DNA of 64,000 bases, taken from NCBI RefSeq assembly GCF_002949735.1, contig NZ_CP026681.1:7408501-7472500 (forward strand), written 5' to 3'. Positions 26,830-36,328 of this stretch are shown in pieces. The stretch is from Nostoc sp. 'Peltigera membranacea cyanobiont' N6 (lineage in GTDB: Bacteria > Cyanobacteriota > Cyanobacteriia > Cyanobacteriales > Nostocaceae). The notes under the pieces were generated by a model. It did no database searches. It saw only the letters and a program-made list of their open reading frames with translations, and was not told the origin of the DNA. The position numbers were made by a program, and so were the translations under genes. The number at the start of each line of letters is the position of its first letter. The stretch's first letter is position 1.

Positions 26830-27954
26830 CTAATGCAGCAAAAGTGTGCTGTTGTTATCAATTAGCCTCAGAGTTCCACCAGTAGCCATACCTGAATTAG
26901 GCTGTGCCGATGCATTATAAGTCTCAATGTAGCGACGCACTTCTAATGGAAACTGCGGATAGTCTAATACCGCATCCCCATCAGCAATTGTTGACCAGAA
27001 GTCTCGCAAACCAGGAGCTAATTCTTTTGCCTGTGATAGTGGTAAGTTTAATGGAGAGTGAGTTAGTAGCTTGATTAGGAAGGGGAAAGAGCGATCGCCC
27101 ACCCATTGCCGTGATGACTCTTGCAAATCGGGAAACTCAGGCACTGACTCTACCCGATGAGATACAATTTGCAATGATTCTTTACCTTGGTTATCCCGAT
27201 GAAACTCTAGCACTCGATAAGGGTGAGGATAGCTAACTAACGACCCAGTGGTAATATCATATACTCCATCTGAGTAAGCAATATCCTGAACGTGCAAATG
27301 CCCGGTAAATACTAGCTTGACTCCGTAGCGCCTTAGTAACTGCAACAATTCTGTGGAATTCGCCAACATATAGCGATTGGCCAGTGGGTGGTTTGATTGA
27401 TCGGGCAAATGCTCCACCACATTATGATGCACCATCACCAAAACTAATTCATCAACAGATGCCGCCAGCACTTCTTCTAACCACCGTAGTTGTTTGGCAT
27501 CCAAACACCCCACCTGCTCGCCCTGCTCATTAAAGGAGTTAGAATTCAGTCCAATCAGCTTAACTCCAGGTAGCAATTGACGAATGTAGTACATCTGCTG
27601 TGGATCTTCATAGCCAAACTTGGTGTAATAGTAGGGAAAATCCGCAAAAGCGATTGATTGGCGATCGGCCAACAGCACGGGAACGTCATGATTCCCAGGA
27701 ACAACGTAGACGGGAAAAGGTAGCTCGGCTAAACATTGTTGTAACCAGGCGTGGTTTTCTGGTTCGCCGTGCTGGGTTAAATCTCCCGGTAACAATAAGA
27801 AATCTAAATCGAGTTGTGTTAAATGTTCCAGTACACTTTTAAACGCCGAGATACTAACTTCTACCAGATGAAACCGACTAGGATGATCCCAGATTGTGTG
27901 GGGAAGTGCCAGGTGTAAGTCACTGACTACCGCAAAACGAAAATTGAGAGTCAT
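26830..27954 (-). CDS. Metallophosphoesterase (calcineurin-like)
   Basis: 374-residue protein with the full set of metal-site motifs: DLHL near residue 12, GDLTQHG near 58, GNHDVP near 87, HHN near 180 and GHLHVQD near 220. These coordinate a two-metal centre that hydrolyses phosphomono- or diesters, related to Icc/CpdA-type 3',5'-cAMP phosphodiesterases. The 130 residues after the domain are unusual in length and carry no known motif. There is no signal peptide. It is divergent from mtnP with a 238-bp gap. Confidence 0.9.
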   Translation of the reverse strand: MTLNFRFAVVSDLHLALPHTIWDHPSRFHLVEVSISAFKSVLEHLTQLDLDFLLLPGDLTQHGEPENHAWLQQCLAELPFPVYVVPGNHDVPVLLADRQSIAFADFPYYYTKFGYEDPQQMYYIRQLLPGVKLIGLNSNSFNEQGEQVGCLDAKQLRWLEEVLAASVDELVLVMVHHNVVEHLPDQSNHPLANRYMLANSTELLQLLRRYGVKLVFTGHLHVQDIAYSDGVYDITTGSLVSYPHPYRVLEFHRDNQGKESLQIVSHRVESVPEFPDLQESSRQWVGDRSFPFLIKLLTHSPLNLPLSQAKELAPGLRDFWSTIADGDAVLDYPQFPLEVRRYIETYNASAQPNSGMATGGTLRLIDNNSTLLLH

Positions 27955-28119
27955 TGATTTATGAAAACGTTAAAAACAGGGATTAAAATAAGCCTTTTCC
28001 CAAAAGTATAACCCTAACTTTCTTTCCTTGCTCAGGAGTGCATTTACTTAACATTTATATACATTAAGTATTGATTAAACATTATGATGGCGATTAACTT
28101 AATACCAATGCCCAAGTTA

Positions 28120-28186
28120 GAACCTGGCTTCTCTGCTACTCCTCTTTTCGGTAAAATGACTTAGCAGATCGGTAAAAAACAGGTTC
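28120..28186 (+). promoter_or_regulatory. Nested inverted repeat before the mtnP start codon
   Basis: Two nested perfect 7-bp pairings: GAACCTG (28120-28126) with CAGGTTC (28180-28186), and TCTGCTA (28132-28138) with TAGCAGA (28162-28168). The outer right arm covers the AGG that would serve as Shine-Dalgarno (28181-28183), 9 nt before the ATG at 28193. It could be a structured leader that masks the ribosome binding site. I do not recognise a known riboswitch class. This is inference from base pairing only. Confidence 0.4.
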
Positions 28187-28192
28187 AGAATC

Positions 28193-29065
28193 ATGGCTCA
28201 AGCTAGTATTGGGATTATTGGTGGCAGTGGTCTGTATAAAATGGACGCACTCAAAGACGTAGAAGAGATACATATCCAAACCCCTTTTGGTTCGCCATCA
28301 GACGCTTTGATTCTGGGGACATTGGATAGTACACGAGTAGCTTTTTTAGCGCGTCATGGCCGCAATCACACGCTGTTACCCTCTGAATTACCGTTTCGCG
28401 CTAACATCTATGCGATGAAGCAATTGGGAGTGCAGTATTTAATTTCAGCTAGTGCTGTCGGTTCCTTGAAGGAAGAGGCGAAACCACTGGATATGGTAGT
28501 GCCAGATCAGTTTATTGACAGAACAAAAAATCGGATTTCGACGTTTTTTGGTGAGGGAATTGTGGCTCACATTGCCTTTGGCGATCCAATTTGTAAGAAC
28601 TTAGCTGTAGTATTGGCAGATGCGATCGCATCTCTCAATTTACCAGAAGTTACTCTCCATCGCGGTGGTACTTATGTGTGCATGGAAGGGCCAGCTTTTT
28701 CTACCAAGGCGGAATCAAATCTTTACCGCAGTTGGGGTGCAACAATCATTGGGATGACGAATTTACCAGAGGCGAAGCTGGCGAGGGAAGCGGAAATTGC
28801 TTATGCAACCTTAGCGCTGGTGACAGATTATGATTGTTGGCATCCAGATCATGACAGCGTGACGGTGGAATTGGTAATTGGTAATTTGCTGCGGAATGCT
28901 GCCAACGCTCAAAAGGTAATTCAAGAAACTGTGCGGCGATTGAGTGAAAATCCGCCGTCGAGTGAGGCGCATTCAGCATTGCAATATGCGATTTTAACTC
29001 AGTTGGATAAAGCACCAGTAACTACAAAGGAAAAGTTAGGCTTATTGTTGCAGAAGTATTTATAG
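28193..29065 (+). CDS. mtnP: S-methyl-5'-thioadenosine phosphorylase
   Basis: Cleaves methylthioadenosine with phosphate to adenine and 5-methylthioribose-1-phosphate, the first step of methionine salvage and removal of the polyamine/ethylene by-product. The 290-residue protein shows the family motifs: GIIGGSGLY at the N-terminus (phosphate/ribose side), ARHGRNHTLLPSELPFRAN, SASAVGSLKEE, the substrate-pocket segment CMEGPAFSTKAESNLYR with GMTNLPEAKLAREAEIAYAT, and VTDYDCW. A possible SD-masking hairpin precedes the start. Other salvage genes are not in the window. Confidence 0.96.
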   Translation: MAQASIGIIGGSGLYKMDALKDVEEIHIQTPFGSPSDALILGTLDSTRVAFLARHGRNHTLLPSELPFRANIYAMKQLGVQYLISASAVGSLKEEAKPLDMVVPDQFIDRTKNRISTFFGEGIVAHIAFGDPICKNLAVVLADAIASLNLPEVTLHRGGTYVCMEGPAFSTKAESNLYRSWGATIIGMTNLPEAKLAREAEIAYATLALVTDYDCWHPDHDSVTVELVIGNLLRNAANAQKVIQETVRRLSENPPSSEAHSALQYAILTQLDKAPVTTKEKLGLLLQKYL

Positions 29066-29091
29066 TATTGGATAGGAGCGATCGCTTGAAC

Positions 29092-31263
29092 TTAAGATAA
29101 AGCGATCGCCTGCTTGATGAATGCTTCTAAGTTTTGGGTAGCAGTGGGATTGTCAAACAGAACGTTGATTGCCAGTTTTAGAGCTTCACGAACTGAGGAA
29201 CGCCAATCAATATCTACCGCTAATCGCACTGCAATCTTGATATATTGCGAGGCATCATCAGCAATTGTCTCAGTTAGCCCCATAGCTTGCAAGAAACCAT
29301 AAGAGTGCCGCCCTCGCATAAACTCACCAGGACAAGTGACAATCGGTAAATGACAGGCGATCGCATCCAGTGTTGTATTCCCACCCGCCCAATCAAAGGT
29401 ATCTAAATAAATGTCTGTCAACGAAAGCAAGTCAAAGTAATCCTCACGGGGTAAAACAGGCGAGAATACACAATAGTCAAGACTATCTAAACCTACAGCC
29501 GCAAATACCCGTTTCAGACGTTCTTGAGAAATCCCAGAGCGAAGGAACATAAACTGAGCATTAGGAACTTGACGGGCAATTTCTGCATAAATGTAATCGT
29601 GTTGTGGTAGATATTTATAGCCAGCTTGACTAGAGATGTAGACAATAGCATCTTCTTGTAATCCAAAAAATAATCGGTTGCGACGGATTGAGTCAACTTC
29701 GATCGCAGGATAGGAAATCCCCACACCAGGCAAACGGACAAGGCTTTCGGTGTAGTGATCTTGCCCATTTACGGGTTCCATGAGTTCGCTAGATAAGAAA
29801 TAGTCAATGGTGGGCAATCCAGAAGTTACAGGTTGTCCCCAAGCCATACATTGAATCGGTGCTAAACGAAGTCCTGCAATACATAATGTTGTAGCATCCA
29901 TTCCTAATTCTGGAAAAATTAACACATCCAGGTTGTCATCAATAACTTGTTGACAAACTTGTTCTAAATTATTCGGCAAATGATAGAACTTTGTACTATA
30001 GGAATTAAATAATTTAGTAGCAACATCAACTTGATGCCCTATATGATATGAATAAATTTCAAAATTTTGATTATCTGCATATTTTAGCCAGTTTAAAAAT
30101 AAAGCTGTTCCGCTCCAGCCACACAAAAAATAGGAAAGATAGCCAATTTTAATTCGCTGATTGTTGCTAATAGAAGAAATCTGACGCGCCTGAATCCATT
30201 GCGGATAATTTGCCGCCATAATTTGGTGAACCAGCTGTCCATATTGCTGCTGTAGTAGCACATCATTCTTTGCCTGATATGCAAGAAAAAAGTTTGTATG
30301 ATTCCTGATTCCTGTTAAAGCTTTTTTCTCTTCATCAGGGCTATTAATTGTTATTTCTTGAATGAGTTTTTCTAGCCCATCCTGAAACCATGCACGGTAA
30401 GTATCAATCTCGTCAGGAGTTTGATAAATTTCTGGCAGCATAAGATGGCTCAATATCTTAAATATATAGTTTTCAGGAAACTTATCTGTAACCTGTTGAG
30501 CGAAGTTACGAGCTTCCACATACTTATGGCTTTGCTTTAGGCGAATAATCAGCCAGAAATAGAGTTCTTCTGCTTGAGGGCAATAGCTAATACCGTTGTG
30601 TAATGTTTCGATAGCTCCTTGCATCTGACCAATTTTATAGAAAACATTACTTAGCTTTAGATAATAGTCAGTCTGGTGTGGACAACTGGATAAATACTTG
30701 CTGTAATATGGGATAGCTTTTTCTGGCGATTCACTGTCTGCGAAATAGTCACCCCATCTTTGCCAAGATTCTAACTGAGCAGCTTCATAAACAATTTGCT
30801 GGCAAATTTCTGACAAATCACATATCGGAATTTTTGCAATTTCTGCTTGCTGGATAATATAGCAATCTTCGTTTTGAATTGGGATACGAAAGTTAATTAA
30901 TGATTTAATCACAGACCATTCTTGTGTGGTTAACTGACCTGTAAGCCCTACATTGAGGTCTTCACAGATAACTTCTTCCAAACTAAGTTTCAGAACAGTC
31001 TCAAAAAGTAATGAGTTAGCATTATCTTGTAGTTCATCCGATAAACTTTGAGTGTCAATTAATAGTGTTATATCTTGTCTAGCTGGATGTGTGAAAAGAG
31101 TTTTGAGAATATTTATTAAGTCTTCTGCGTTAGCGTTCGCGCAGCGTTCCGCAGGAAAGCTCGCCGTTCGCGTAGCCTCTCGTAGAGAAGGCATCGCAGT
31201 TTCTAAATTAGACCAGTCAGGGAATATAATAAAATTAATATCTCTTAATTCATTAATTAACAT
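29092..31263 (-). CDS. TPR-containing SPINDLY/OGT-like glycosyltransferase family protein
   Basis: 723 residues. Residues about 150-300 hold TPR-like repeats (WGDYFADSESPEKAIPYYSK and following). The C-terminal 340 residues match the O-GlcNAc transferase/SPINDLY catalytic region: IKIGYLSYFLCGWSGTALFL, LDVLIFPELGMD, LAPIQCMAWGQPVTSGLPTIDYFLS divided over the nucleotide-sugar lobe, and DTFDWAGGNTTLDAIACHLPIV. In bacteria these are often called O-linked N-acetylglucosamine transferase, SPINDLY family; donor and acceptor are not known. A dispersed repeat is translated at residues about 24-47. It converges with mtnP (26 bp apart). Confidence 0.85.
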   Translation of the reverse strand: MLINELRDINFIIFPDWSNLETAMPSLREATRTASFPAERCANANAEDLINILKTLFTHPARQDITLLIDTQSLSDELQDNANSLLFETVLKLSLEEVICEDLNVGLTGQLTTQEWSVIKSLINFRIPIQNEDCYIIQQAEIAKIPICDLSEICQQIVYEAAQLESWQRWGDYFADSESPEKAIPYYSKYLSSCPHQTDYYLKLSNVFYKIGQMQGAIETLHNGISYCPQAEELYFWLIIRLKQSHKYVEARNFAQQVTDKFPENYIFKILSHLMLPEIYQTPDEIDTYRAWFQDGLEKLIQEITINSPDEEKKALTGIRNHTNFFLAYQAKNDVLLQQQYGQLVHQIMAANYPQWIQARQISSISNNQRIKIGYLSYFLCGWSGTALFLNWLKYADNQNFEIYSYHIGHQVDVATKLFNSYSTKFYHLPNNLEQVCQQVIDDNLDVLIFPELGMDATTLCIAGLRLAPIQCMAWGQPVTSGLPTIDYFLSSELMEPVNGQDHYTESLVRLPGVGISYPAIEVDSIRRNRLFFGLQEDAIVYISSQAGYKYLPQHDYIYAEIARQVPNAQFMFLRSGISQERLKRVFAAVGLDSLDYCVFSPVLPREDYFDLLSLTDIYLDTFDWAGGNTTLDAIACHLPIVTCPGEFMRGRHSYGFLQAMGLTETIADDASQYIKIAVRLAVDIDWRSSVREALKLAINVLFDNPTATQNLEAFIKQAIALS
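31124..31194. repeat. Dispersed repeat translated within the SPINDLY-type protein
   Basis: Contains GTTCGCGTAGCCTCTCGTAG and CGCAGCGTTCCGCAGGAAAG, members of the Nostoc repeat family also seen at 2670 and 49066. On the minus strand it is read as LREATRTASFPAERCANANAE, an insert with no likeness to the flanking family sequence. Confidence 0.8.
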
Positions 31264-31677
31264 AGTGTTGCAATTACTAATGGCAAGTTGCCTTGCGTAT
31301 AGGCACTACTATATATGTTTTTACAACAATGTCATCAGTAACGAAGACATAAGTAGAACAGGGTAAATAATTAAAGGTTTGTAGTGAGAACTTTAGTTCT
31401 CAAATCAGGACTAAAGTCCTTACTACGAACTGATTTTCGCTAAAGTTACATTACTTTACATAGTTTGTTTTTTTCAAGTCGTTCTACTTATCAATCCGCA
31501 ATGAATTAACTGTAGATTGACTTGCGATCGCAATTACAACTGTAGTTCAAGTCAACAGTGCAAATTATTGAAGAAACGATTATCTGATGATATTTTCAAG
31601 TTTAAAAAACCCCACCTCTTAGATGGGTGGGGTTAGTATACTTACTAAGGCGGCTATTTAACCGCACATCAATGATA
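31264..31677. repeat. Intergenic region with a palindromic repeat (31381-31426)
   Basis: GTAGTGAGAACTTTAGTTCT and AGGACTAAAGTCCTTACTAC form a long inverted repeat, a family widespread in Nostoc. It is about 120 bp upstream of the SPINDLY gene start, between two minus-strand genes. The terminator of the upstream helicase gene is described separately. Confidence 0.7.
31604..31634 (-). terminator. Rho-independent terminator of the helicase gene
   Basis: On the minus strand, AACCCCACCCATCTAAGAGG then TGGGGTTTTTT: a G+C-rich stem (AACCCCACC/GGTGGGGTT) followed by a run of six T. It lies 44 bp beyond the stop codon of the helicase gene (31678). Confidence 0.85.
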
Positions 31678-34600
31678 TCACTCAAATTGCATTAGCGAGC
31701 GCCCCGATACAACAATAAAGCCGACAGAATCCAGTCTAATCTGGGGCTGACGAATTCCTTCGAGGATGGCTGCATTTAAAGCAGTTTCTATCTTCAATTC
31801 TTCAGCTAACGCATTATCCCAGCTTTGCTGGTTCAGACGCAGGCGTAATTGTTCGACTCGATTGGCTAATTTCTTCTCAGCGACTTTAGCACAACTTTGG
31901 CATAAGTCAATAAAATCTGGACGATTTGAGAGTAATTCTGAAGAAGTATTACGCACTTGGTAACAGAAATTTTGCCATTTACTAGGGTCAACAAAATCGT
32001 CAATAATTCCTAAGCGCTCTTTTGCCAGATTGTAATCTCGTCCTTGATTATTGTTTTTATCTTTATATGGACGTTGTAGAATACTTAAGAGGGCTTTATC
32101 TTCAACAACGCGGATTGGCTCCTTGCGACCATCAACATAGATAGTTTCTATAATTGGCGGAAATAGAGCATCAACACGGCGCTGCAAGTGTTTGAATTGA
32201 GAGCTATCTAGTTTGTTATCTAGTAAAACTTGTTTGGCAAGTCTTAAATTTACCTCGACTACATAATTGCATTGGAAACCAAACCACTCCTTCCCTTCTT
32301 TGGCATCCCAAGATGAATCAGTGCGCCACATTGCAAAGGCTTCACCTCGGTCATCCCAGTTTATATAGTTCAAAAGTGCTTCGACAAATCCTTCCCCAAC
32401 TCGAAAGAGTTTAATACCAGGATTCTGGTTTGCCACTCGGCGATTATAAGTACCAAATTGGTCTAATGAACTATCAGCAAAGCGGTTTTTTAACTCATTT
32501 ATGGGAACTAATGTCCGCGTTGAAGGTTGATAACGTCGCATCTCTGATGAGTCGGGGTTATTGAGTCCTCTGAATCCCAGTGCTTCACAAATCCAGCCTT
32601 CAATTGCTCGTTTCATTTCCAGATGACACGCATCGTAATTATCTAGCTCTTGAAAATACTCGGTGGCAATTTCGTCGTTAGCATCAATTTCATCGAGAGC
32701 ATTTTGTTCGCTAATTTTGGCAATTTCGTTTTCAATTTGCTCTTGAATTGGCGAAATCATCTCTAACAATCCAGCAGCACTTGATTGAAACAAAGCTGTT
32801 TCTAATTCTGCAAGTTTATCATCCACATAAAACTGCAAACTGGCAATTGATTGTTGGAAAATACCAAAGCCATCTTTTAATACTTGATACCAAGCATTGT
32901 GGGGGCTATCTTCCAAATAGGGGCCAATCAAAACACAAGATTGGACTCCAATTTTGCTGCCAATGCGGTCAAGTCTGCCAAGTCTTTGCTCTAATTGATT
33001 CGGCGACCAAGGAAGGTCAAAATGAATTAACCAATCGGCAAATTGGAGGTTAAGTCCTTCTTCTCCAGAGCGATCGCATACTAGAATAAAGCAGTTTGGG
33101 TTATTCCTGAATTTACTTAACCCTTCCTCAACTTTGTCTGGTGATTCTCCAAATTGATGTTTGGCTATTGTCTCTGCACCAAAGGTATCAGACAAATACC
33201 GGACTATTTCGCCACAAGTTTGCACAAAGCTGGTAAATACAATAAATTTGGGCAGAATATCGCCAGAAATTGGTCTTTTGATTCTCTGCTGTATCCTTGT
33301 GATGAATTCTTTTTGATTCTTCCGAACGTTTGCAGGAATTTTAAAGTACGTACCTAACTGATTCAGCACTACTGTTTTCAAATTTTCTGTCCGTCCTCCG
33401 TCCTCTTGGGGTTGACGAATAATTTTGAGGAAGGATTGCAGAATCTCTTCTTCCCCTGAGAATTTGGGGGTTGTAGTTAATAGGCGAATATCATCTTCTT
33501 TAAACTCCTGGATGAGTTTAGCATGAGGCTTACCAGTTAAACGGGCGGTAATTACCTGCTCTAATATGCCTAACCAAGTACCAGCAGCTAGGAATAACAC
33601 CAGAAAAATTCGCTGATATGGCTTTTCACTAGGAGCAACACTCCGCCATTGATTGAGCAGTTCGTGGATATCAGGCGATCGCTCGTCTAGATCGTACTCT
33701 TCTTTGGGCGTAAAATTGCGGTCAAAGATTACATCTTCTACTGCCGCGCGACGGTTGCGAAGCATTCGCCGGTGTAGTCGATAGATATCGCTAACGTGAG
33801 TCCGAATCGCTTGAACGATTTGATCTTGGTCGGTAGAATTTGCTTGTAAACAATTTTCTAAATCATCCGCCAGCTTCAGTAAATACTCATCCTCAGCTAA
33901 GAGGGTTCGTAGTTGCTGCAAGTTGCTTTTGATAACAGCAGGTTCCGCACCTTCTTTAAAAGAAAGCAGAAGTCTACCAATTTCCTGACGGCTTTCAACT
34001 TTGGCGCGGAAACCTGCTAAATCACCAATTTTATAGGTTGTTGGGTCGAGCAAGTGCAACATGGCCAGAAAATCTTGCTCGTGATTCAGGACAGGAGTGG
34101 CAGATAATAAAAGTAAGCGATCGCTCTTATGAGCAAGTTCTTTGCAAGTCTGAAAACGCTGGCGGACTGTTGCATCCTTGGAGGTCGCCATTGCTGCGAT
34201 GTGATGAGCTTCATCTAAAATTAAGCAGCCTATCCTCGCTTTCAGGTTGATTTTATGGATATCTTCAACCGCCAGCACTGCTACCCGTTTGCCAAAATGG
34301 GAGATGTAAAACTTGTTTTCTAACTCAGTCCGCCATTGTTTGAGCAAATATTGCGGAACTAATACCACCGCCCCTTTTTTCGGCTCATCCAGAAGGAATT
34401 GACGGAGAATCGCACCCGCTTCGATGGTTTTTCCAAGTCCCACCTCGTCTGCTAACAAGTAGCGTTGAATTGGGTCTTCTAGTACCCGCCGCACAACTTC
34501 AACTTGGTGAGGATAAAGATTAATATTTGCCGAAATCAATCCCGTCATCCCGCGACTGACAGCGCGTTGCTTAATCAAGGATTTGACGAAAGCTAATCTT

Positions 34601-34989
34601 TTGTCATGGAAGTAGGGTGTTTCGTGACCCTTCATCGCCAGAGTTTCGATGGGGTCTGTGTTTGGGAGATTACAACGAACGTAAATGTCTTCTTCAGTAG
34701 CGATCGCAGTTTTCTTATCTGGTAAATCAATTTGATACATTTCTGTATCTTCATCCCAGATGAAAACTCTGCCAACTATCCATTTATCCTGAGTTTGGTA
34801 CTTAATATAGCATCGAGCCTGGGGTTCAAGCCTGACCTCAGAGAGCGAACTTAAAGGTAAAGTTTTTTGAAGACGTTGCCCTATTGAGCAGAAATACTCA
34901 ACATTTGCATTGGCATCAGATATTTCCGTAACTTTTCCGATACCCAAAGAGTTATTCTGGGACTGTACCAATAAACCGAGCTTAATCAT
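31678..34989 (-). CDS. SNF2/RapA-like DEAD/DEAH helicase (possibly DpdE-like)
   Basis: 1103 residues. After an N-terminal region of small beta-domain character (about 1-110), the helicase core shows Walker A (LADEVGLGKTIEAGAI), Walker B/DEAH-type LILDEAHHIAAM, motif III LLLSATPVLNHEQDF, and motifs V-VI GEEGLNLQFADWLIHFDLPW with QLEQRLGRLDRIG. These are superfamily 2, SNF2/RapA-type. RapA releases stalled RNA polymerase; related proteins act in DNA modification or defence. The N-terminal sequence and layout suggest the DpdE group known from the 7-deazaguanine DNA modification (dpd) cluster, but that is recalled, not proved, and no other dpd-type gene is in the window. A strong terminator follows it. 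Start at 34989 is ATG. Confidence 0.85.
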   Translation of the reverse strand: MIKLGLLVQSQNNSLGIGKVTEISDANANVEYFCSIGQRLQKTLPLSSLSEVRLEPQARCYIKYQTQDKWIVGRVFIWDEDTEMYQIDLPDKKTAIATEEDIYVRCNLPNTDPIETLAMKGHETPYFHDKRLAFVKSLIKQRAVSRGMTGLISANINLYPHQVEVVRRVLEDPIQRYLLADEVGLGKTIEAGAILRQFLLDEPKKGAVVLVPQYLLKQWRTELENKFYISHFGKRVAVLAVEDIHKINLKARIGCLILDEAHHIAAMATSKDATVRQRFQTCKELAHKSDRLLLLSATPVLNHEQDFLAMLHLLDPTTYKIGDLAGFRAKVESRQEIGRLLLSFKEGAEPAVIKSNLQQLRTLLAEDEYLLKLADDLENCLQANSTDQDQIVQAIRTHVSDIYRLHRRMLRNRRAAVEDVIFDRNFTPKEEYDLDERSPDIHELLNQWRSVAPSEKPYQRIFLVLFLAAGTWLGILEQVITARLTGKPHAKLIQEFKEDDIRLLTTTPKFSGEEEILQSFLKIIRQPQEDGGRTENLKTVVLNQLGTYFKIPANVRKNQKEFITRIQQRIKRPISGDILPKFIVFTSFVQTCGEIVRYLSDTFGAETIAKHQFGESPDKVEEGLSKFRNNPNCFILVCDRSGEEGLNLQFADWLIHFDLPWSPNQLEQRLGRLDRIGSKIGVQSCVLIGPYLEDSPHNAWYQVLKDGFGIFQQSIASLQFYVDDKLAELETALFQSSAAGLLEMISPIQEQIENEIAKISEQNALDEIDANDEIATEYFQELDNYDACHLEMKRAIEGWICEALGFRGLNNPDSSEMRRYQPSTRTLVPINELKNRFADSSLDQFGTYNRRVANQNPGIKLFRVGEGFVEALLNYINWDDRGEAFAMWRTDSSWDAKEGKEWFGFQCNYVVEVNLRLAKQVLLDNKLDSSQFKHLQRRVDALFPPIIETIYVDGRKEPIRVVEDKALLSILQRPYKDKNNNQGRDYNLAKERLGIIDDFVDPSKWQNFCYQVRNTSSELLSNRPDFIDLCQSCAKVAEKKLANRVEQLRLRLNQQSWDNALAEELKIETALNAAILEGIRQPQIRLDSVGFIVVSGRSLMQFE

Positions 34990-35186
34990 AGATCCAGTCC
35001 CCTGAACACACTAAAAGAACTTTCCAGACTAGTTTGTTCACCTAAATATCTGGAAATTTTGTCGATCAACATTATAGATAATAAACTGGCATTACAGTTT
35101 TTGTTATGGCGATGTCTACGAGACGCTAAAAGCGAACGAATACTCGCTAACGCCGATAGAATTAAGATCGTGTACCTTTATTGACT

Positions 35187-35441
35187 ATGAAGAAAATCCG
35201 AGACAACACAATTAAGTTAAATCAATATTTAAAGTTGATGGGCATAGTGCCAACTGGAGGACAAGCCAAGCTGATGATTCAAGGTGGCGATGTTCAAGTA
35301 AACGGGATGCTGGAAACCCGACGAGGGCGGCGACTAGTACCGGGTGATAAAGTGACAATAGAAGGAAAAACTTTAGAGGTGAATTTGGATAACAATGAAG
35401 ACCAACACTTAGTGATAGATTTTCCTGAACAAACTGAGTAA
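35187..35441 (+). CDS. S4-domain RNA-binding protein
   Basis: 84-residue protein that is essentially one S4 RNA-binding domain: LNQYLKLMGIVPTGGQAKLM, then IQGGDVQVNGMLETRRGRRL and VPGDKVTIEG, which is the canonical alpha-L fold with the Gly-Asp-Val-Val/Asn-Gly turn. Related short proteins (YbcJ type) are thought to bind rRNA. The upstream TTG at 35181 is an alternative start, the ATG at 35187 is preferred. It is followed after 47 bp by an ArfB-like gene on the same strand. Confidence 0.9.
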   Translation: MKKIRDNTIKLNQYLKLMGIVPTGGQAKLMIQGGDVQVNGMLETRRGRRLVPGDKVTIEGKTLEVNLDNNEDQHLVIDFPEQTE

Positions 35442-35488
35442 AGGATTTTTATCCCAAATTGAAAAGTTTCTCTTTTGCCTTCTGAGTA

Positions 35489-35905
35489 ATGCTGCAAATT
35501 TCCAATAAAGTTATCATCCCGCAGAGTGAGATTGAAATTAGTGCGATTCGTTCGCAAGGAGCAGGAGGCCAAAATGTCAATAAGGTTTCCACGGCGATTC
35601 ACTTGCGCTTCGATATTGTCGCTTCATCATTACCGGATTATTATAAAGAACAACTTTTAAAGCTGAACGATCGACGCATCACCCAGGATGGAGTTGTTGT
35701 AATTAAAGCACAAGAACACCGAAGCCAAGAAAACAATCGGGAGTCAGCTTTGAGACGACTTCAAGAACTGATTCAAAGCGCAGTTGTAGTAACCATAAAG
35801 CGCAAACCGACCAAACCAACTCGCAGTTCTCAAAGAAAGCGCCTTGACTACAAAACTAAACACGGACAGGTTAAGTCTAACAGAGGGGAAGTGACAGATT
35901 ATTGA
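35489..35905 (+). CDS. arfB: Peptidyl-tRNA hydrolase ArfB (ribosome rescue)
   Basis: 138 residues with the release-factor-type catalytic GGQ motif (GAGGQNVNKVSTAIHL) near residue 25 and the basic C-terminal tail (KRKPTKPTRSSQRKRLDYK) that threads into the mRNA channel of a stalled ribosome. This matches ArfB/YaeJ, which hydrolyses peptidyl-tRNA on non-stop ribosomes. Length is right for ArfB and far shorter than RF1/RF2. Its neighbour is an S4 RNA-binding protein, and the two may be co-transcribed. Confidence 0.93.
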   Translation: MLQISNKVIIPQSEIEISAIRSQGAGGQNVNKVSTAIHLRFDIVASSLPDYYKEQLLKLNDRRITQDGVVVIKAQEHRSQENNRESALRRLQELIQSAVVVTIKRKPTKPTRSSQRKRLDYKTKHGQVKSNRGEVTDY

Positions 35906-36034
35906 TTTATAAATTAGACTTTGGCACTCAATTTTGTTGCAAAATCTTACCAGAGAATTAAGACTAATTCCTTCTATTGACTGTGGTAAAGTTCATGGCT
36001 TAGTTGGTTAGCTTGAGAGTATCAATTATTAAAG

Positions 36035-36220
36035 GTGAAAAAGGTGAATAAGACATTACTAACGATTTTGATGCTTGCACTGTTACTCTTATTCATCATT
36101 TCTCCCTTTGCTGCCCTCGCTAGTTTAATGCTAGTAGTGTTAGTTTCGGCGTTTTTCTCTTTAGTTGGAAACTTGTTCCAAGTAATAATTGGTGGTGACA
36201 CCGATGCTAAAGGGTCATAA
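36035..36220 (+). CDS. Small membrane protein, hypothetical
   Basis: 61 residues with GTG start. One or two long hydrophobic segments (LLTILMLALLLLFIISPFAA and LMLVVLVSAFFSLVGNLFQV) separated by a short turn, ending in a polar tail (GGDTDAKGS). I recognise no family. The basic N-terminus followed by a hydrophobic run may also be a signal anchor. Its start and existence are uncertain. Confidence 0.5.
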   Translation: MKKVNKTLLTILMLALLLLFIISPFAALASLMLVVLVSAFFSLVGNLFQVIIGGDTDAKGS

Positions 36221-36328
36221 AAGCAAAATTCCCAATGAAGATAGAGATTTCACAACTATTTTGATGTTACACGAAAAAGCCGCTTGCAACGTGCGATCGC
36301 TTTGGCGGCTCTCTTATTGACCTTCTCC

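Noticed and set aside
31381..31426. Palindrome considered as a CRISPR repeat
   Set aside because: Only one copy is present here and there are no regularly spaced spacers.
35980..36035. GGCTTAGTTGGTTAGCTTGAG, resembling the D-arm of a tRNA
   Set aside because: No anticodon stem, T-arm or acceptor stem can be matched nearby.
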